Assembly (NCBI GenBank): GCA_016720425.1
Contig: JADKKQ010000008.1
Location: forward strand, 218,815 to 282,814
Direction of reading: 5' to 3'
DNA from: Betaproteobacteria bacterium
Lineage (GTDB): Bacteria; Pseudomonadota; Gammaproteobacteria; Burkholderiales; Casimicrobiaceae
DNA: 64,000 bases
The notes under the pieces are model-generated. The model was not told the DNA's origin and ran no database searches. It was given only the letters and a program-made list of their open reading frames with translations. The position numbers were made by a program, and so were the translations under genes. Positions 25,398-33,991 of the stretch are shown here, piece after piece; the first letter of the stretch is position 1; each line of letters begins with the position of its first letter.

Positions 25398-26381
25398 TTA
25401 GGCGAACTGGCGCAGGAATTTGAGGTCGTTCTCGTAGAACAGCCGGAGGTCGTTGACGCCGTAGCGCAGCATCGTCAGACGATCCGGGCCCATGCCGAAG
25501 GCGAAGCCCTGGTAGCGCTCGGGGTCGATGCCGACGGCGGAGAGAACGTTCGGATGCACCTGGCCGGAGCCGGCGATCTCCAGCCACCCATCGCCGAAGC
25601 TCATGTCGACCTCCGCCGACGGTTCGGTGAACGGAAAGAACGATGGGCGGAAGCGGACCTCGAGGTCGTCGCGCTCGAAGAAGTTGCGCAGGAACTCGGT
25701 GAACACGCCCTTCAGGTCGGCGAAGGAGACGTCCTCGGCGATCCACAGGCCTTCGACCTGATGGAACATCGGCGAGTGCGTCGCATCGCTGTCCACACGG
25801 TACACGCGCCCCGGCGCGATGATCTTGATCGGCGGCGCGTGTGTTTCCATGTAGCGCACCTGGATCGGCGAGGTGTGCGTGCGCAGCACGTTGCCGCCCT
25901 CGACGTAGAAGGTGTCGTGCATCGAACGCGCCGGATGGTTCTCCGGCGTGTTGAGCGCGGTGAAGTTGTGGAAGTCGTCCTCGATCTCGGGGCCGTCCGC
26001 GACTTCGAAGCCGAGCGAGCGGAAGAGGGCTTCCATGCGCTCCAGCGTGCGGGTGATCGGATGCAGGCCGCCGGTGCCGAGTCCGCGCCCGGGCAGCGAC
26101 ACGTCCAGCGACTCCGCGGCGAGCTGCGCCGCGAGCCGCGCGTCGGCCAGCGCCGCGCGCCGCGCGTTCAGCGCGCTCTCGAGCGTCAGCTTGGCCTCGT
26201 TGATCGCGCTGCCGGCCGCGGGCCGCGCGGCCGCCGGCAGCTTGCCCAGCGTCTTCAGCAGCTCGGTGAGCGCACCCGCCTTGCCGAGGTAGCGGGCCTT
26301 GCTGTTCTCGAGCGTCGCCGGGTCGGGCGCGGCGGCGAATTCGGACAGGGCGGTGGCGATGATGCGGTCGAGTTCTTCCAT
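25398..26381 (-). CDS. pheS: Phenylalanine--tRNA ligase alpha subunit
   Basis: A 327-residue class II synthetase subunit. The ATG at 26381, after AGGAATCCCG, gives the usual N-terminus MEELDRIIATALSEFAAA and coiled-coil region; upstream in-frame starts would run through the terminator and are rejected. Catalytic-core motifs include HPITRTLERMEALFRSLGFE, NFTALNTPENHPARSMHDTF, RTHTSPIQVRYMETHAPPIK and FAFGMGPDRLTMLRYGVNDL. It activates Phe and charges tRNA-Phe with pheT. A strong terminator lies between rplT and this gene, so pheST probably also has its own promoter or is attenuated. Confidence 0.96.
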   Translation of the reverse strand: MEELDRIIATALSEFAAAPDPATLENSKARYLGKAGALTELLKTLGKLPAAARPAAGSAINEAKLTLESALNARRAALADARLAAQLAAESLDVSLPGRGLGTGGLHPITRTLERMEALFRSLGFEVADGPEIEDDFHNFTALNTPENHPARSMHDTFYVEGGNVLRTHTSPIQVRYMETHAPPIKIIAPGRVYRVDSDATHSPMFHQVEGLWIAEDVSFADLKGVFTEFLRNFFERDDLEVRFRPSFFPFTEPSAEVDMSFGDGWLEIAGSGQVHPNVLSAVGIDPERYQGFAFGMGPDRLTMLRYGVNDLRLFYENDLKFLRQFA

Positions 26382-26418
26382 CGGGATTCCTGATTGCTCG
26401 CGGCGTTGCGGCGGAAGC

Positions 26419-26450
26419 AAAAAAAAAGGGAGGCGGGTCGCGCCTCCCTC
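26419..26450 (-). terminator. Rho-independent terminator or attenuator between rplT and pheS
   Basis: On the minus strand, a perfect 9-bp stem (AGGGAGGCG with CGCCTCCCT, five-base loop) is followed by about nine T. It lies 17 bases past the rplT stop and 38 bases before the pheS start. In E. coli a leader peptide and attenuator control pheST at this position; no obvious Phe-rich leader peptide is seen here. Confidence 0.9.
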
Positions 26451-26466
26451 GATTCCTGCGGCTCGC

Positions 26467-26823
26467 TCAGGCCAGAGAGGCTTTGGCCTGCTCCGCGATC
26501 TTTCCGAACGCCGCCTTGTCGTAGACGGCAAGGTCGGCGAGGACCTTGCGGTCGATGTCGATCGAGGCCTTCTTGAGACCGTTCATGAATGCGCTGTAGG
26601 TCATCCCGAGCTCGCGGGCCGCGGCGTTGATCCGCGCGATCCAGAGCGCGCGGAACTCGCGCTTCTTGACCCGGCGGTCGCGGTACGCGTACTGGCCGGC
26701 CTTCATCACCGCTTCCTTCGCGATGCGGTAGACCGAATTGCGGCGGCCGCGGAAACCCTTGGCCTGGTCGAGAACCTTCTTGTGCCGCGCCCGGGCGGTT
26801 ACCCCACGTTTGACTCTTGGCAT
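26467..26823 (-). CDS. rplT: 50S ribosomal protein L20
   Basis: A 118-residue basic protein, normal L20 length, beginning MPRVKRGVTARARHKKVLDQ, with RGRRNSVYRIAKEAVMKAGQ and NGLKKASIDIDRKVLADLAV. It binds 23S rRNA early in 50S assembly and in E. coli also represses the rpmI-rplT message. It is 13 bases downstream of rpmI in the infC-rpmI-rplT operon. Confidence 0.97.
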   Translation of the reverse strand: MPRVKRGVTARARHKKVLDQAKGFRGRRNSVYRIAKEAVMKAGQYAYRDRRVKKREFRALWIARINAAARELGMTYSAFMNGLKKASIDIDRKVLADLAVYDKAAFGKIAEQAKASLA

Positions 26824-26835
26824 GGTCGGCTCCCG

Positions 26836-27033
26836 TTACGCGTACGGCATCATGGCTTTCACCGCGTCCGCATTGGTGCTGTGGACGCCGGTGGTGCCGC
26901 GAAGATGACGCTTGTTCTTGGTCGTCTTCTTGGTGAGGATGTGGCGCTTGAACGCCTGCGCGCGCTTGACGCTGCCGCTCCCGCGCACGCGGAAGCGCTT
27001 CTTGGCGCTGCTCTTCGTCTTCATCTTGGGCAT
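26836..27033 (-). CDS. rpmI: 50S ribosomal protein L35
   Basis: A 65-residue, very basic protein of the usual L35 length: MPKMKTKSSAKKRFRVRGSG, then KRHILTKKTTKNKRHLRG, ending in VKAMMPYA. It lies ten bases downstream of infC and 13 bases before rplT. Confidence 0.97.
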   Translation of the reverse strand: MPKMKTKSSAKKRFRVRGSGSVKRAQAFKRHILTKKTTKNKRHLRGTTGVHSTNADAVKAMMPYA

Positions 27034-27043
27034 GACTGCTCCC

Positions 27044-27643
27044 TTATTTGCTGCCCACGGCGGTGCTCTCCGGCGGAGAGACTTTGCTACCGGCTTCGGG
27101 CTTGGTCGGGTGATGTACCTTCGGTGCCACCTTCTTCGGGGCCAGCAGCATCACCATCTGCCGACCCTCGAGCCGCGGCCACGACTCGACGACGCAGTGC
27201 GTCTCGAGATCGCTGCGGATGCGTTCCAGCAGGCGCACACCGAACTCCTGGTGCGCCATTTCGCGCCCGCGGAAACGCAGCGTGATCTTGGCCTTGTCGC
27301 CCTCGCCGAGGAACCGGATCAGGTTCCGCAGCTTGATCTGATAGTCGCCTTCGTCGGTGCCGGGCCGGAATTTCACTTCCTTGACCTGGATCTGCTTCAG
27401 CTTGAGCTTTGCCTCGTGCTGCTTCTTGGCCTCACGGTACTTGAACTTGCCGTAATCCATGATCCGGCATACCGGGGGCTTGGCCGTCGGCGCGATCTCG
27501 ACCAGATCGAGTTCGGCCGCTTCGGCGCGGGCCACGGCATCCGCAAGCGGGACGATGCCAAGCTGCTCGCCTTCCTCACCAACCAGACGGATCTCAGTGG
27601 CATTGATTTCGCCGTTGATCCGCGGTGCTTTTTCCTGGGCTAT
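27044..27643 (-). CDS. infC: Translation initiation factor IF-3 (apparent ATA start codon)
   Basis: A 199-residue IF-3. The N-terminal domain (APRINGEINATEIRLVGEEG, GIVPLADAVARAEA, DLVEIAPTAKPPVCRIMDYG) and the C-terminal domain (KFRPGTDEGDYQIKLRNLIR and KAKITLRFRGREM) are complete. No ATG, GTG or TTG precedes the conserved N-terminus in frame. The triplet at 27643-27641 is ATA, eight bases after GGAG, and gives AQEKAPRINGE. A non-canonical start (AUU in E. coli, others elsewhere) is the device by which IF-3 limits its own synthesis, so ATA is credible. The GTG 108 bases downstream would delete the N-terminal domain strand. A Gly/Pro/Ser-rich C-terminal tail extends slightly past the usual end. 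Confidence 0.93.
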   Translation of the reverse strand: MAQEKAPRINGEINATEIRLVGEEGEQLGIVPLADAVARAEAAELDLVEIAPTAKPPVCRIMDYGKFKYREAKKQHEAKLKLKQIQVKEVKFRPGTDEGDYQIKLRNLIRFLGEGDKAKITLRFRGREMAHQEFGVRLLERIRSDLETHCVVESWPRLEGRQMVMLLAPKKVAPKVHHPTKPEAGSKVSPPESTAVGSK

Positions 27644-27716
27644 TGTGAAATCTCCGTGTCATCAAAAAAACAAACCGTACCGCCCGCTGCGCGCCGGGGC
27701 TGACTCCGACTGGGTG

Positions 27717-29624
27717 TCAGCGGCGCGACGCAACCTCCTCGCGGAGGCGCTCGAGCAGGGACGCCAAGGGCATCGCCCCCAGGTCCTCGCCGCTGCGGGT
27801 GCGCACGGCCACCTGTCCAGCCTGCATTTCCTTGTCGCCGACGATCAACTGATACGGCAACTTTTGCAGGCTATGTTCGCGAATTTTATAGGTTATTTTC
27901 TCGTTGCGCAAATCGACCAGCACCCGGAACCCGGCGCCGCGCAGCGCCGCCTCCAGCTCCCGGGCGTAGGCCGCCTGGCGATCGGTGATGTTCAGGACGA
28001 CCGCCTGCACCGGCGCGAGCCACAGCGGCAGCGCCCCGGCGTGGTTCTCGATCAGGATGCCGATGAAGCGCTCCAGCGAGCCGACGATGGCGCGGTGCAG
28101 CATCACCGGCGTCCTGCGGGTGTTGTCCTCGGCGACGTACTCGGCCCCGAGGCGGCCGGGCATCTGGAAGTCGACCTGCATGGTGCCGCACTGCCACGAG
28201 CGACCGATCGAGTCCTTGAGGTGGTACTCGATCTTCGGGCCGTAGAACGCGCCTTCGCCGGGCAGTTCCACCCACTCGGCGCCGCAGGCGGTGAGCGCCG
28301 CCCGCAAGTCGTCTTCCGCGGTGTCCCACTGGGCGTCCGTGCCGAGGCGCTTGTCCGGGCGCAGCGCCAGCTTGATGGCGATCTCGGTGAAGCCGAAGTC
28401 GCGGTAGACGTCGAGCGAAAGCTGGTTGAACGCCTTGCATTCGTCCTGGACCTGGTCCTCGCTGCAGAAGATGTGGCCGTCGTCCTGGGTGAAGGCGCGC
28501 ACGCGCATGATGCCGTGCAGCGCGCCCGAGGGCTCGTTGCGGTGGCAGGCGCCGAACTCGCCGTAGCGCAGCGGCAGTTCGCGATAGCTGCGCAGGTCGG
28601 CGTTGAAGATCTGCACGTGGCCGGGACAGTTCATCGGCTTGATCGCGAAGTCGCGCTTCTCCGACTCGGTCGTGAACATCTGCTCCTTGTAGTTCTCCCA
28701 ATGGCCGGACTTCTCCCACAGCGTGCGATCCAGGATCTGCGGGCACCTGACCTCCTGGTACCCGTTGTCCCGGTACACCTGCCGCATGTACTGCTCGACT
28801 TCCTGCCACAGCGACCAGCCCTTGGGGTGCCAGAAGATCATCCCCGGGGCTTCGTCCTGCAGGTGAAAGAGGTCGAGCTGGCGCCCGAGGCGGCGGTGGT
28901 CGCGCTTCTCGGCTTCCTCGATGCGGGTGAGATAGGCGTCGAGGTCCTCCTTCCGGGTCCACGCGGTGCCGTAGATCCGCTGCAGCATCTCGTTGCGCGA
29001 GTCGCCGCGCCAGTAGGCGCCGGCCAGCTTCATCAGCTTGAACACCTTGAGCTTGCCGGTGGAGGGCACGTGCGGCCCGCGGCAGAGATCGGTGAAGCGA
29101 CCTTCGGCGTACAGCGAGATGTCCTCGTTCGACGGGATCGAGGCGATGAGCTCGGCCTTGTAGTGCTCGCCCAGGCCCTTGAAGTACGCGACCGCGTCGT
29201 CGCGCGGCATCAGGCTGCGGACGACCGCCTCGTCCTTCTTCGCGAGGTCGGCCATCTTGCGTTCGATCGCGGCGAGGTCGTCCGGCGTGAACGGGCGCTT
29301 GTAGGCGAAATCGTAGTAGAACCCGTCCTCGATCACCGGCCCGATGGTCACCTGCGCGTCGGGGAAGAGTTCCTTGACCGCGTAGGCGAGCAGGTGCGCG
29401 GTCGAGTGGCGGATGATCTCGAGTCCCTCGGGGTCCTTGTCGGTGACGATCGCGACGTCGGCGTCGGCGGTCAGCAGGTGCGAGGTGTCGACGAGCTTGC
29501 CGTCGACCTTCCCGGCCAGGGCGGCCTTGGCCAGCCCCGGACCGATCGCGGACGCGACCTGGGCGACGGTGACCGGGGCGTCGAACGACTTGACGGCACC
29601 GTCGGGTAAGCGGATGGCAGGCAT
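27717..29624 (-). CDS. thrS: Threonine--tRNA ligase
   Basis: A 635-residue class II synthetase. Order: TGS domain (1-60), editing domain with RHSTAHLLAYAVKELFPDAQ, the catalytic core with motif 2 around FGACHRNEPSGALHGIMRVR and the zinc Cys in NCPGHVQIF, motif 3 in GSLERFIGILIENHAGALPL, and an anticodon-binding domain (PVQAVVLNITDRQAAYAREL to the end). It charges tRNA-Thr and clears Ser-tRNA-Thr. It is 73 bases upstream of infC, as in most proteobacteria. A terminator-like hairpin sits just before the ATG (29643-29668). Confidence 0.97.
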   Translation of the reverse strand: MPAIRLPDGAVKSFDAPVTVAQVASAIGPGLAKAALAGKVDGKLVDTSHLLTADADVAIVTDKDPEGLEIIRHSTAHLLAYAVKELFPDAQVTIGPVIEDGFYYDFAYKRPFTPDDLAAIERKMADLAKKDEAVVRSLMPRDDAVAYFKGLGEHYKAELIASIPSNEDISLYAEGRFTDLCRGPHVPSTGKLKVFKLMKLAGAYWRGDSRNEMLQRIYGTAWTRKEDLDAYLTRIEEAEKRDHRRLGRQLDLFHLQDEAPGMIFWHPKGWSLWQEVEQYMRQVYRDNGYQEVRCPQILDRTLWEKSGHWENYKEQMFTTESEKRDFAIKPMNCPGHVQIFNADLRSYRELPLRYGEFGACHRNEPSGALHGIMRVRAFTQDDGHIFCSEDQVQDECKAFNQLSLDVYRDFGFTEIAIKLALRPDKRLGTDAQWDTAEDDLRAALTACGAEWVELPGEGAFYGPKIEYHLKDSIGRSWQCGTMQVDFQMPGRLGAEYVAEDNTRRTPVMLHRAIVGSLERFIGILIENHAGALPLWLAPVQAVVLNITDRQAAYARELEAALRGAGFRVLVDLRNEKITYKIREHSLQKLPYQLIVGDKEMQAGQVAVRTRSGEDLGAMPLASLLERLREEVASRR

Positions 29625-29642
29625 GGCAGTCTCCGGAAGGCG

Positions 29643-29668
29643 AAAAAAAAGTGCGGACGAGCCGCACT
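29643..29668 (-). terminator. Rho-independent terminator between tRNA-Val and thrS
   Basis: On the minus strand AGTGCGG pairs with CCGCACT around a five-base loop, followed by eight T, ending 19 bases before the thrS ATG. It may end the tRNA-Val transcript or act as an attenuator in the thrS leader. No ribosomal operator-like element is recognised. Confidence 0.82.
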
Positions 29669-29820
29669 GTTTCGAACACGTGGCGTGCGAACTCGCGTCG
29701 GTCTAGAGGGCCTCGCTGCGCGTTCGCGGTGTCATAACCGGATCCTTCCTGATTGCCGCTGTCGTTTCGACCTGCCTTGGAAAGCCGCAGCCGTCCGGGC
29801 AGTCGTGTGGCCGAATGTCC

Positions 29821-29897
29821 TGGTAGGCGCGATTGGACTCGAACCAACGACCCCCACCATGTCAAGGTGGTGCTCTAACCAGCTGAGCTACGCGCCT
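29821..29897 (-). tRNA. tRNA-Val (anticodon GAC)
   Basis: A 77-base cloverleaf on the minus strand: acceptor AGGCGCG/CGCGCCT, D-arm GCTC...GAGC, anticodon stem CCACC/GGTGG with loop TTGACAT (anticodon GAC), T-loop TTCGAGT, discriminator A and an encoded CCA. It lies upstream of thrS on the same strand. Confidence 0.96.
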
Positions 29898-30046
29898 GCA
29901 AAGAACGTGCAATTCTAGCCGAAGGCGGAAGGTGGATCAATACTCTCCCTCCACGCTCATCGCCATGGACATCGCCAGCGTGCGCCGGAGGCGTGGTCCG
30001 GATCTTGCCTCGTCCAGTCGCGCACCCCACTGCCAACGCGAAGCCC

Positions 30047-31255
30047 ATGGAACTCAGACTCGTCGCGATCGAAACCGATTCCAGCACGCCAACGACCAAG
30101 GCCGCCGATGGCCGCGCCGCCGTCGAAAGTGCCGCAATTGAGCCGCCGCCGGCGCCCGCCGATCGCTTCCTGGCCAAAGCGACATGCGAGTACGAAGCCG
30201 GGCAGGTCGAACAACCGCTGTGGATGCACGCGGCGACACAGGCCGGCGGCGACGACGCGGCGGTCCTCGCCGGGTATCTGCGCGCCCGGGCGACCGCTCT
30301 GCGTCTTGCCGAGCGCCGGGCGCGTGATTCTTCATCCGGTCGACGCTCGCGCAGGGCGCCGCCGGTGGAGGCCGATGCCGGCGCATCGGTGACCGACGCG
30401 TGCGCCGCGTCCCTGGACGGCGGCCGCCAGCAAGCCCGCCGGTCGGCGCGGTTGCGGCGATGGTGGCCCGCGGCGGCGGCACTCGCCATCGCGGGGGTGG
30501 TGGGTTGGACATTCATCGCCCGCGGTGCGGACGACACCGGTGCGCGCACCGCAGGCGCCAGCATGACCACCCCTGCGGCCGGCACCGCGGCGCGAGCTCC
30601 GGCTGGAGTCGGGCAACCGGCGTCTGCGCCGGCGGCGGCTCCGACGGACGCAGCCGCGCAGCGCGCCGAGCGCGAGTCCAAGGTGCAGGAATTGATCGCC
30701 GCGGGCAACTGGAACGTGCTCGTGCTCCACGCCGCCGAATGGACCCGCAAGGAGCCGGCCAACGCGGAAGCGTGGATGCACCTCAGCGTCGGCTACGCCA
30801 ACCTGCGGCAGAACGAGGATGCGCTGGCCGCCGCCGAAAGGGCGACGCAGCTTGCGCCGGCGGAGCGCGAACTGTGGAAAAACCTGGGCCGGGCCGGGCT
30901 GGCGGCGGGTCGGCCGGAGGCGGCATTGCACGCCTACCAACAGGCCGTGGCGCGCGACGAGCACGATGCCGCGAGCCTCACGCTGGTGGGGAAGCTGAGC
31001 GCCGAACTCGCCCTGCTGCCGCAGGCGAAACTCGCCTACGACCGTGCGTTGACCGTCAGTCCGGGCGATCCGGATGCGCGCTGCGGACAGGCGCAGGTCG
31101 CGCAGAAGCAGGGCCGCGGCAAGGAAGCCGAGGCGATCGTCAGGGACCTGCGCCGCGGCGGGAGCGAGTGCAGCCTTGCCGACTCGCCGCTGCTGGCCAC
31201 CGCGATGGCCGTGCCCGCGCCCGCGGCGAAATCGCTGCCGCAATCCGTGCGCTGA
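30047..31255 (+). CDS. TPR-repeat protein with one membrane helix
   Basis: About 402 residues from ATG 30047 (MELRLVAIETD); an upstream GTG at 29993 is possible but less likely. The N-terminal half is low-complexity and cytoplasmic, followed by one hydrophobic helix (WWPAAAALAIAGVVGWTFI) and an Ala/Pro-rich linker. The C-terminal third is made of tetratricopeptide repeats (NAEAWMHLSVGYANLRQNED; ERELWKNLGRAGLAAGRPEA; ALTVSPGDPDARCGQAQ). TPR domains mediate protein contacts; the partner is unknown. The gene is flanked by convergent or unrelated genes and I do not recognise its family further. Confidence 0.75.
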   Translation: MELRLVAIETDSSTPTTKAADGRAAVESAAIEPPPAPADRFLAKATCEYEAGQVEQPLWMHAATQAGGDDAAVLAGYLRARATALRLAERRARDSSSGRRSRRAPPVEADAGASVTDACAASLDGGRQQARRSARLRRWWPAAAALAIAGVVGWTFIARGADDTGARTAGASMTTPAAGTAARAPAGVGQPASAPAAAPTDAAAQRAERESKVQELIAAGNWNVLVLHAAEWTRKEPANAEAWMHLSVGYANLRQNEDALAAAERATQLAPAERELWKNLGRAGLAAGRPEAALHAYQQAVARDEHDAASLTLVGKLSAELALLPQAKLAYDRALTVSPGDPDARCGQAQVAQKQGRGKEAEAIVRDLRRGGSECSLADSPLLATAMAVPAPAAKSLPQSVR

Positions 31256-31421
31256 ACGCCGCGGTCGCGGCGGCAGGATCCGGCGGGTTTCGGCGCCAGG
31301 CCGGCGCGGGCGCCGCCTGCGCCGCGCTATCTCGGCTCAGGAGGTGTGAATGAATCGCGCGGGGGCCGAGCGGGGCCGTTGGGGCTGGATGAGCGGTCAT
31401 GTGGGATTCGTTCACACCTTG

Positions 31422-33215
31422 TCAGCCGAATACCGTCGCCAGCAGCCCGGCGACGCCGAGCCCGAGCGCTGCGAGCGAGTCGCCGGCGATGAGGCCGCCG
31501 CCGACCAGCGACGTCGTGCTCATGTCTTCCGGCAGCACCTTGCCGCCGCCGGACGCCTTTCGCTGCGGCAGCGAATTGACGAAGCTCGAGAGCATGCCGC
31601 CGGCACCGAACCACAGCGACGTGTGCAGATTGACGAAGCCGCCGAACGACGACGCGTAGGGCGAAGGCAGGATCACCGCGTCGAGGAGGAAGTCGGTGAC
31701 GAAGCCGCCGCGCCCATCGGCGACGAAGCGCCGGTAGCGGCCGTTCGCCTTGATGGCCTTGCGCGCGAGCTGGATCGCCAGGCCGATCGCCACCCCCAGC
31801 CAGATCGCCGTGCGCTGATACGGCTTGTCGTCGGTCAGGCTGCGCAACACGCCGACGAACTTGTAGGTCATCGCCGCGCTCCACTCGGCGGGCTGTTCGC
31901 CGGCCTGCATCACCGTCTGGTCCAGCAGCAGCACCGGGTAGGCGGTCATGAACAGCCTGGCGAACACCACCGCCATGATCGCGCCCATCAGGATGCCGGC
32001 CACCTGGTAGCGGAACTGCAGCACGCGACTGCTGCCGAGGCGCCAGCCGGTGGAGCGGTCCTGCTGCATGTCGCAGGCGACGCTCGTCGACACCAGCAGC
32101 ACCGTACCGGCCAGCAGGCCGACGGTCGGGTCCTCGAGTCCGATCGCCGCCATCAGGACGACGGTGACGACGAACGCGGACGAGATCGGGTTCGAATCGC
32201 TGATGCCGAGCGAGATGCCGTTGACCATCGCGAACACGAACACCAGCAGCACGGCGAACAGCAGGTAGCCGACCGGTTGCCCCAGCACGAGGTGCCCGGT
32301 GGCGACGATGCCCGCGCCCCAGCCGATCACCCACAGCACGAGCCGCGTGGTGTTCACGCGCTGCCACTCGGCCCGCGGTGCGGCCGGCGCCGGCCGGCTG
32401 CCGATGCGCGACAGCGCTTCCCGCAGCACCAGCGCGATGTCGACGACCGCCGCACCCATGATGAGGCCGAGTGCGATCAGGAAGGTGATCTTGCGGAACG
32501 GCTCGCCCTCGGCGAGCCAGCCGACGGAGATGAACGTCGGGATCAGCGCCCAGCCGAGGACGCCGCCGACGATCGCCGGGATGCCGATGCGCGCGCCGAC
32601 CAGCATGCCGGCGCCGAAGGTGGACGTGGAGAGTTCGATCGCGCCGAGGATCGCGAGCTTGCCGGCCGCGATGCCGCCGGCGACGCCGGCGACGATCCCG
32701 CTGCCGAGCTTCAGCACCGAGCGGCGCAGCAGCACGGGGTCGGTGAGCGCGCGCAGGATGTTGGCGACCGCGTAGCCCGACGGGTAGGTGAGCTGCAGCC
32801 GATCGACCAGCATCGGCGTGTAGAGCATGCCGACCCCGGCGCCGAACATGCCGATGCACAGCAGGTAGAGGATCAGTTGCCACACGGGCGGCTGCGGCAG
32901 TCCCATCCACACCATCGCCTGGATCAGCACGCCCATCGCGCTCATGCTGGCGACCGACGCGGCCGCGGTCTGCACGTAGTTGGCGCCGTGCTTGCCGTCG
33001 GCGCCGTAGCCGAAGGTGACCGTGGAACCGAGGATGCCGGCAAGCACCTGCCCGCCGACGAAGAAGCCGAGCGAGAAGTTCATGTACGACGCGGTGACGC
33101 CGCCCAGCGGTCCCAGCACCAGGACCCCGAGCCCGACGAGCAGCGCGTGGTAGCGCCAGGTGCCGGGCGACGGCAGCCACGACCAGCGCGGCGCAGCGGA
33201 GGGGGGTGTGGTCAT
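31422..33215 (-). CDS. OPT family oligopeptide/metal-chelate transporter
   Basis: A 597-residue integral membrane protein with about 14-16 hydrophobic helices. Family features include SYMNFSLGFFVGGQVLAGI, the segment LTYPSGYAVANILRALTD, GISDSNPISSAFVVTVVLM and ACDMQQDRSTGWRLGSSR. OPT transporters import oligopeptides or metal-siderophore-like chelates with protons; the substrate cannot be inferred. The ATG at 33215 overlaps the stop of the upstream DUF1624-type gene, which is in turn coupled to gspN, so the transporter appears to sit at the end of a secretion operon. Confidence 0.85.
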   Translation of the reverse strand: MTTPPSAAPRWSWLPSPGTWRYHALLVGLGVLVLGPLGGVTASYMNFSLGFFVGGQVLAGILGSTVTFGYGADGKHGANYVQTAAASVASMSAMGVLIQAMVWMGLPQPPVWQLILYLLCIGMFGAGVGMLYTPMLVDRLQLTYPSGYAVANILRALTDPVLLRRSVLKLGSGIVAGVAGGIAAGKLAILGAIELSTSTFGAGMLVGARIGIPAIVGGVLGWALIPTFISVGWLAEGEPFRKITFLIALGLIMGAAVVDIALVLREALSRIGSRPAPAAPRAEWQRVNTTRLVLWVIGWGAGIVATGHLVLGQPVGYLLFAVLLVFVFAMVNGISLGISDSNPISSAFVVTVVLMAAIGLEDPTVGLLAGTVLLVSTSVACDMQQDRSTGWRLGSSRVLQFRYQVAGILMGAIMAVVFARLFMTAYPVLLLDQTVMQAGEQPAEWSAAMTYKFVGVLRSLTDDKPYQRTAIWLGVAIGLAIQLARKAIKANGRYRRFVADGRGGFVTDFLLDAVILPSPYASSFGGFVNLHTSLWFGAGGMLSSFVNSLPQRKASGGGKVLPEDMSTTSLVGGGLIAGDSLAALGLGVAGLLATVFG

Positions 33216-33991
33216 CGTGCGGTCACCGAGCGGGAGACGAGCCAGAGCAGGCCCAGCAGCAGGGGTTGATGGGCCATGTAGACGGCGAGGCTGTGCCGTC
33301 CCAGCCAGGCGAGCGCCGCAGGTGGCCGCAGTCCGGCGAGCCCGGCGTGGATGCGTGGCGCGAGCGATGCGCCGGCGAGGGCGACCCCCAGCAGCGTGAC
33401 GCCCGCCCACGGCAACAGCGGGACGTAGTCCTCGGTCGACGGCTTGTAGGTGCGCAGGCCGATGAACGACAGCACCGGATCGTCGAACAGCGGATGCGAC
33501 AGCGCATTGCCGGCGGCGATCATCGCGAGCCCGACCGCCAGCGCGGCCCGCGGGTGCCGAACCAGAGGTCGTGCCAGCAGCGTCGCGACGACGATGCAGT
33601 GGAGGACGCCGAACGCGATGAAGGTGCGCGGGAACACGAGGTAGCTGCCGACGGAGACCGCCGCCGCGCACGCGGCGATGACGGCGATGCGGCGCCAGTA
33701 CCGAGTCCTGGGTGCCGCGGCACGATCGGCGAGCACCAGCGAGATCCCGGTGAGCGCGAGGAACAGCGACAGGATCAGCGTCCGCGCGCCCAGCCAGAAC
33801 GGGTCGTGCTCGAAGTCGGCCGCCAGCCAACCGAAGTGGCGCAGGTCGAAGCAGAAGTGGTAGGCGATCATCAGGCAGACGGCCAGCCCGCGCGCGGCGT
33901 CGACGGCGTCGAGCCTGCGCCCCGGGGCCGTCGCGCGCACCGTGCCTGCCGGTGGTTCCGGCACGTGGCGCGGCCGGCGCCGGCGCGTCAC
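33212..33991 (-). CDS. DUF1624 / heparan-alpha-glucosaminide N-acetyltransferase-like membrane protein
   Basis: A 259-residue membrane protein with about seven hydrophobic helices. The start of the conserved domain, RLDAVDAARGLAVCLMIAYH, is the DUF1624/acyltransferase-3-like signature, followed by LTLILSLFLALTGIS-type sequence, VFPRTFIAFGVLHCIVVATL and the terminal WLGRHSLAVYMAHQPLLLGL. Relatives are predicted to modify sugars or lipids with acyl groups, but this member is uncharacterised. The preferred start is GTG 33991, which overlaps the gspN stop (GTGA); an ATG at 34009 is an alternative. Its stop overlaps the OPT transporter start. Confidence 0.75.
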   Translation of the reverse strand: MTRRRRPRHVPEPPAGTVRATAPGRRLDAVDAARGLAVCLMIAYHFCFDLRHFGWLAADFEHDPFWLGARTLILSLFLALTGISLVLADRAAAPRTRYWRRIAVIAACAAAVSVGSYLVFPRTFIAFGVLHCIVVATLLARPLVRHPRAALAVGLAMIAAGNALSHPLFDDPVLSFIGLRTYKPSTEDYVPLLPWAGVTLLGVALAGASLAPRIHAGLAGLRPPAALAWLGRHSLAVYMAHQPLLLGLLWLVSRSVTAR

